From: Acholoe squamosa
Taxonomy: Eukaryota > Annelida > Polychaeta > Phyllodocida > Polynoidae
Direction: 5' to 3'
Assembly: GCA_949317995.1 (NCBI GenBank)
Contig: OX439047.1
Location: forward strand, 482,501 to 546,500
Length of the DNA: 64,000 nt
Shown here: positions 63,329 through 64,000 of the stretch, in pieces
How positions within the stretch are numbered: the stretch's first letter is position 1
Layout: every line of letters starts with the position of its first letter
Notes under the pieces: model-generated
Databases searched by the model: none
What the model saw: only the letters and a program-made list of their open reading frames with translations
Told to the model about the DNA's origin: nothing
Position numbers and translations under genes: made by a program

Positions 63329-64000
63329 CTCCTACTCATCATCGTGTTGTCCGCTGGCGTGCTAGGAATTCAAGCAGAGAGAGAGACCCAGAACATAGAA
63401 CATGTGTTCTTCAGAGACAAGGCTGAGGTTTATACCACTAGGTCGAGGTGGATCGTTGGCCTAGTCATCGATTTCCAGGCATACGAACGGTATATGGTCT
63501 TCACAAACAAAACCTTAGAGGAAACTTTTAGGGTAACCCAGAGAGGAAAACTACATTTCGATGGCTTGTACTTCAGTAGTGCATACAGGAAGGAGGAATT
63601 AAGCAGGATCAATGCCACTGTTACAGCAGAGAGAGATACGATGGCCCAGTACTATATCACTCTGAGGTCACAACTTCAAGAGCTCATTATTCTTCAAGAA
63701 CTACACAATAGAAATTGGCTTGACTTTACAGAGATTCAGAAAATAGGGCACAGTGAACTTGAGGTTATAAGAAATGAGAACAGACAGACAGTAAGGGAGA
63801 AAAGATCACTTGCCATTCTGGCAGGTATATTTAGTGGGGTAGCTTTCTATAGGACAGAGCAGTTGAGGTCAGAGGTGAACAATCTGAGAGATAATCAGGA
63901 AACAATTAGAACAGTTCTTAAAGAGAGCCTCTCATTGATAAACCTGACTAGACTTGAAGTAAGACAAAATCGCTTGGCGATAAATAAGGTCATAGAAGGC
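63329..64000 (+). CDS. env: Env of element 2, 5' part (F-like fusion glycoprotein)
   Basis: An open frame of 224 codons to the window end, starting without ATG at a signal-peptide-like stretch (LLLIIVLSAGVLGIQA). N-glycosylation sites (FTNKT, INATV) follow. A dibasic site REKR at about 156-159 precedes a hydrophobic glycine-containing stretch, SLAILAGIFSGVAFY, then a heptad-rich region (TEQLRSEVNNLRDNQETIRT). Cleavage site, fusion-peptide-like stretch and coiled coil in this order are the plan of baculovirus F and errantivirus Env proteins. The transmembrane end lies beyond the window. It is not closely alike to the element 1 Env. Confidence 0.75.

Larger units (their letters stand above)
55585..64000 (+). 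mobile_element. Second env-bearing Ty3/gypsy-type LTR retroelement (element 2), right end cut
   Basis: On the plus strand it has a primer site, a 2.2-kb leader, gag (57786-58919), pol (58754-63253) and env (63329 to window end). It is unrelated in detail to element 1: Gag has two zinc knuckles, integrase lacks the GPY motif, and env starts through a splice acceptor. All frames visible are intact, so the copy may be young. Confidence 0.9.

Overview
This is eukaryotic DNA from an invertebrate animal. It has intron-split genes with GT-AG junctions, metazoan CUB and CCP (sushi) ectodomain modules, a beta-class carbonic anhydrase (absent from vertebrates), and dense LTR, LINE, SINE and MITE-like repeats. 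Several SINE tails resemble lophotrochozoan, mollusc-like SINEs, so a mollusc or relative is my best guess, but the phylum is not proven.

Layout. 1-4453 is a 56/60-bp minisatellite that runs directly into an exon of a plus-strand beta-carbonic anhydrase gene (exons 4454-4672 and 9004-9207). 11.1-13.05 kb is a 60-bp minisatellite. A minus-strand transmembrane receptor gene runs from about 49.6 kb down to 14.97 kb. Its readable part encodes three CUB domains, five CCP domains, one membrane span and a tail, and every exon junction I could check keeps the reading frame. Its introns are full of mobile elements. The 22.6-kb intron between CCP1 and CCP2 holds a nearly intact, very young env-bearing Ty3/gypsy-type element (17410-33586, 4-bp target duplication, LTRs differing at one aligned base) and a 5.4-kb inverted-repeat element with an internally amplified 97-bp satellite. 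Other introns hold a broken LINE, three SINE copies with clean target duplications, MITEs and short tandem arrays. A second, unrelated env-bearing Ty3/gypsy element enters on the plus strand from about 55.5 kb and is cut by the window end.

How the parts work together. Each retroelement encodes Gag and Pol in a -1 frame relation with a recognisable slippery heptamer, and each carries an Env with a basic cleavage site followed by a fusion-peptide-like stretch. Element 1 also has a 20-bp tandem array in its leader. Between env and the 3' LTR, on the opposite strand, it has a 159-codon ORF followed by what looks like a complete histone-type mRNA 3'-end signal (stem-loop plus U7-type downstream element), ending just short of env. 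This antisense gene is the most unusual candidate in the window. A second theme is that two minisatellites are built from host splice junctions: one repeats a 3' splice site plus exon start, the other an exon end plus 5' splice site.
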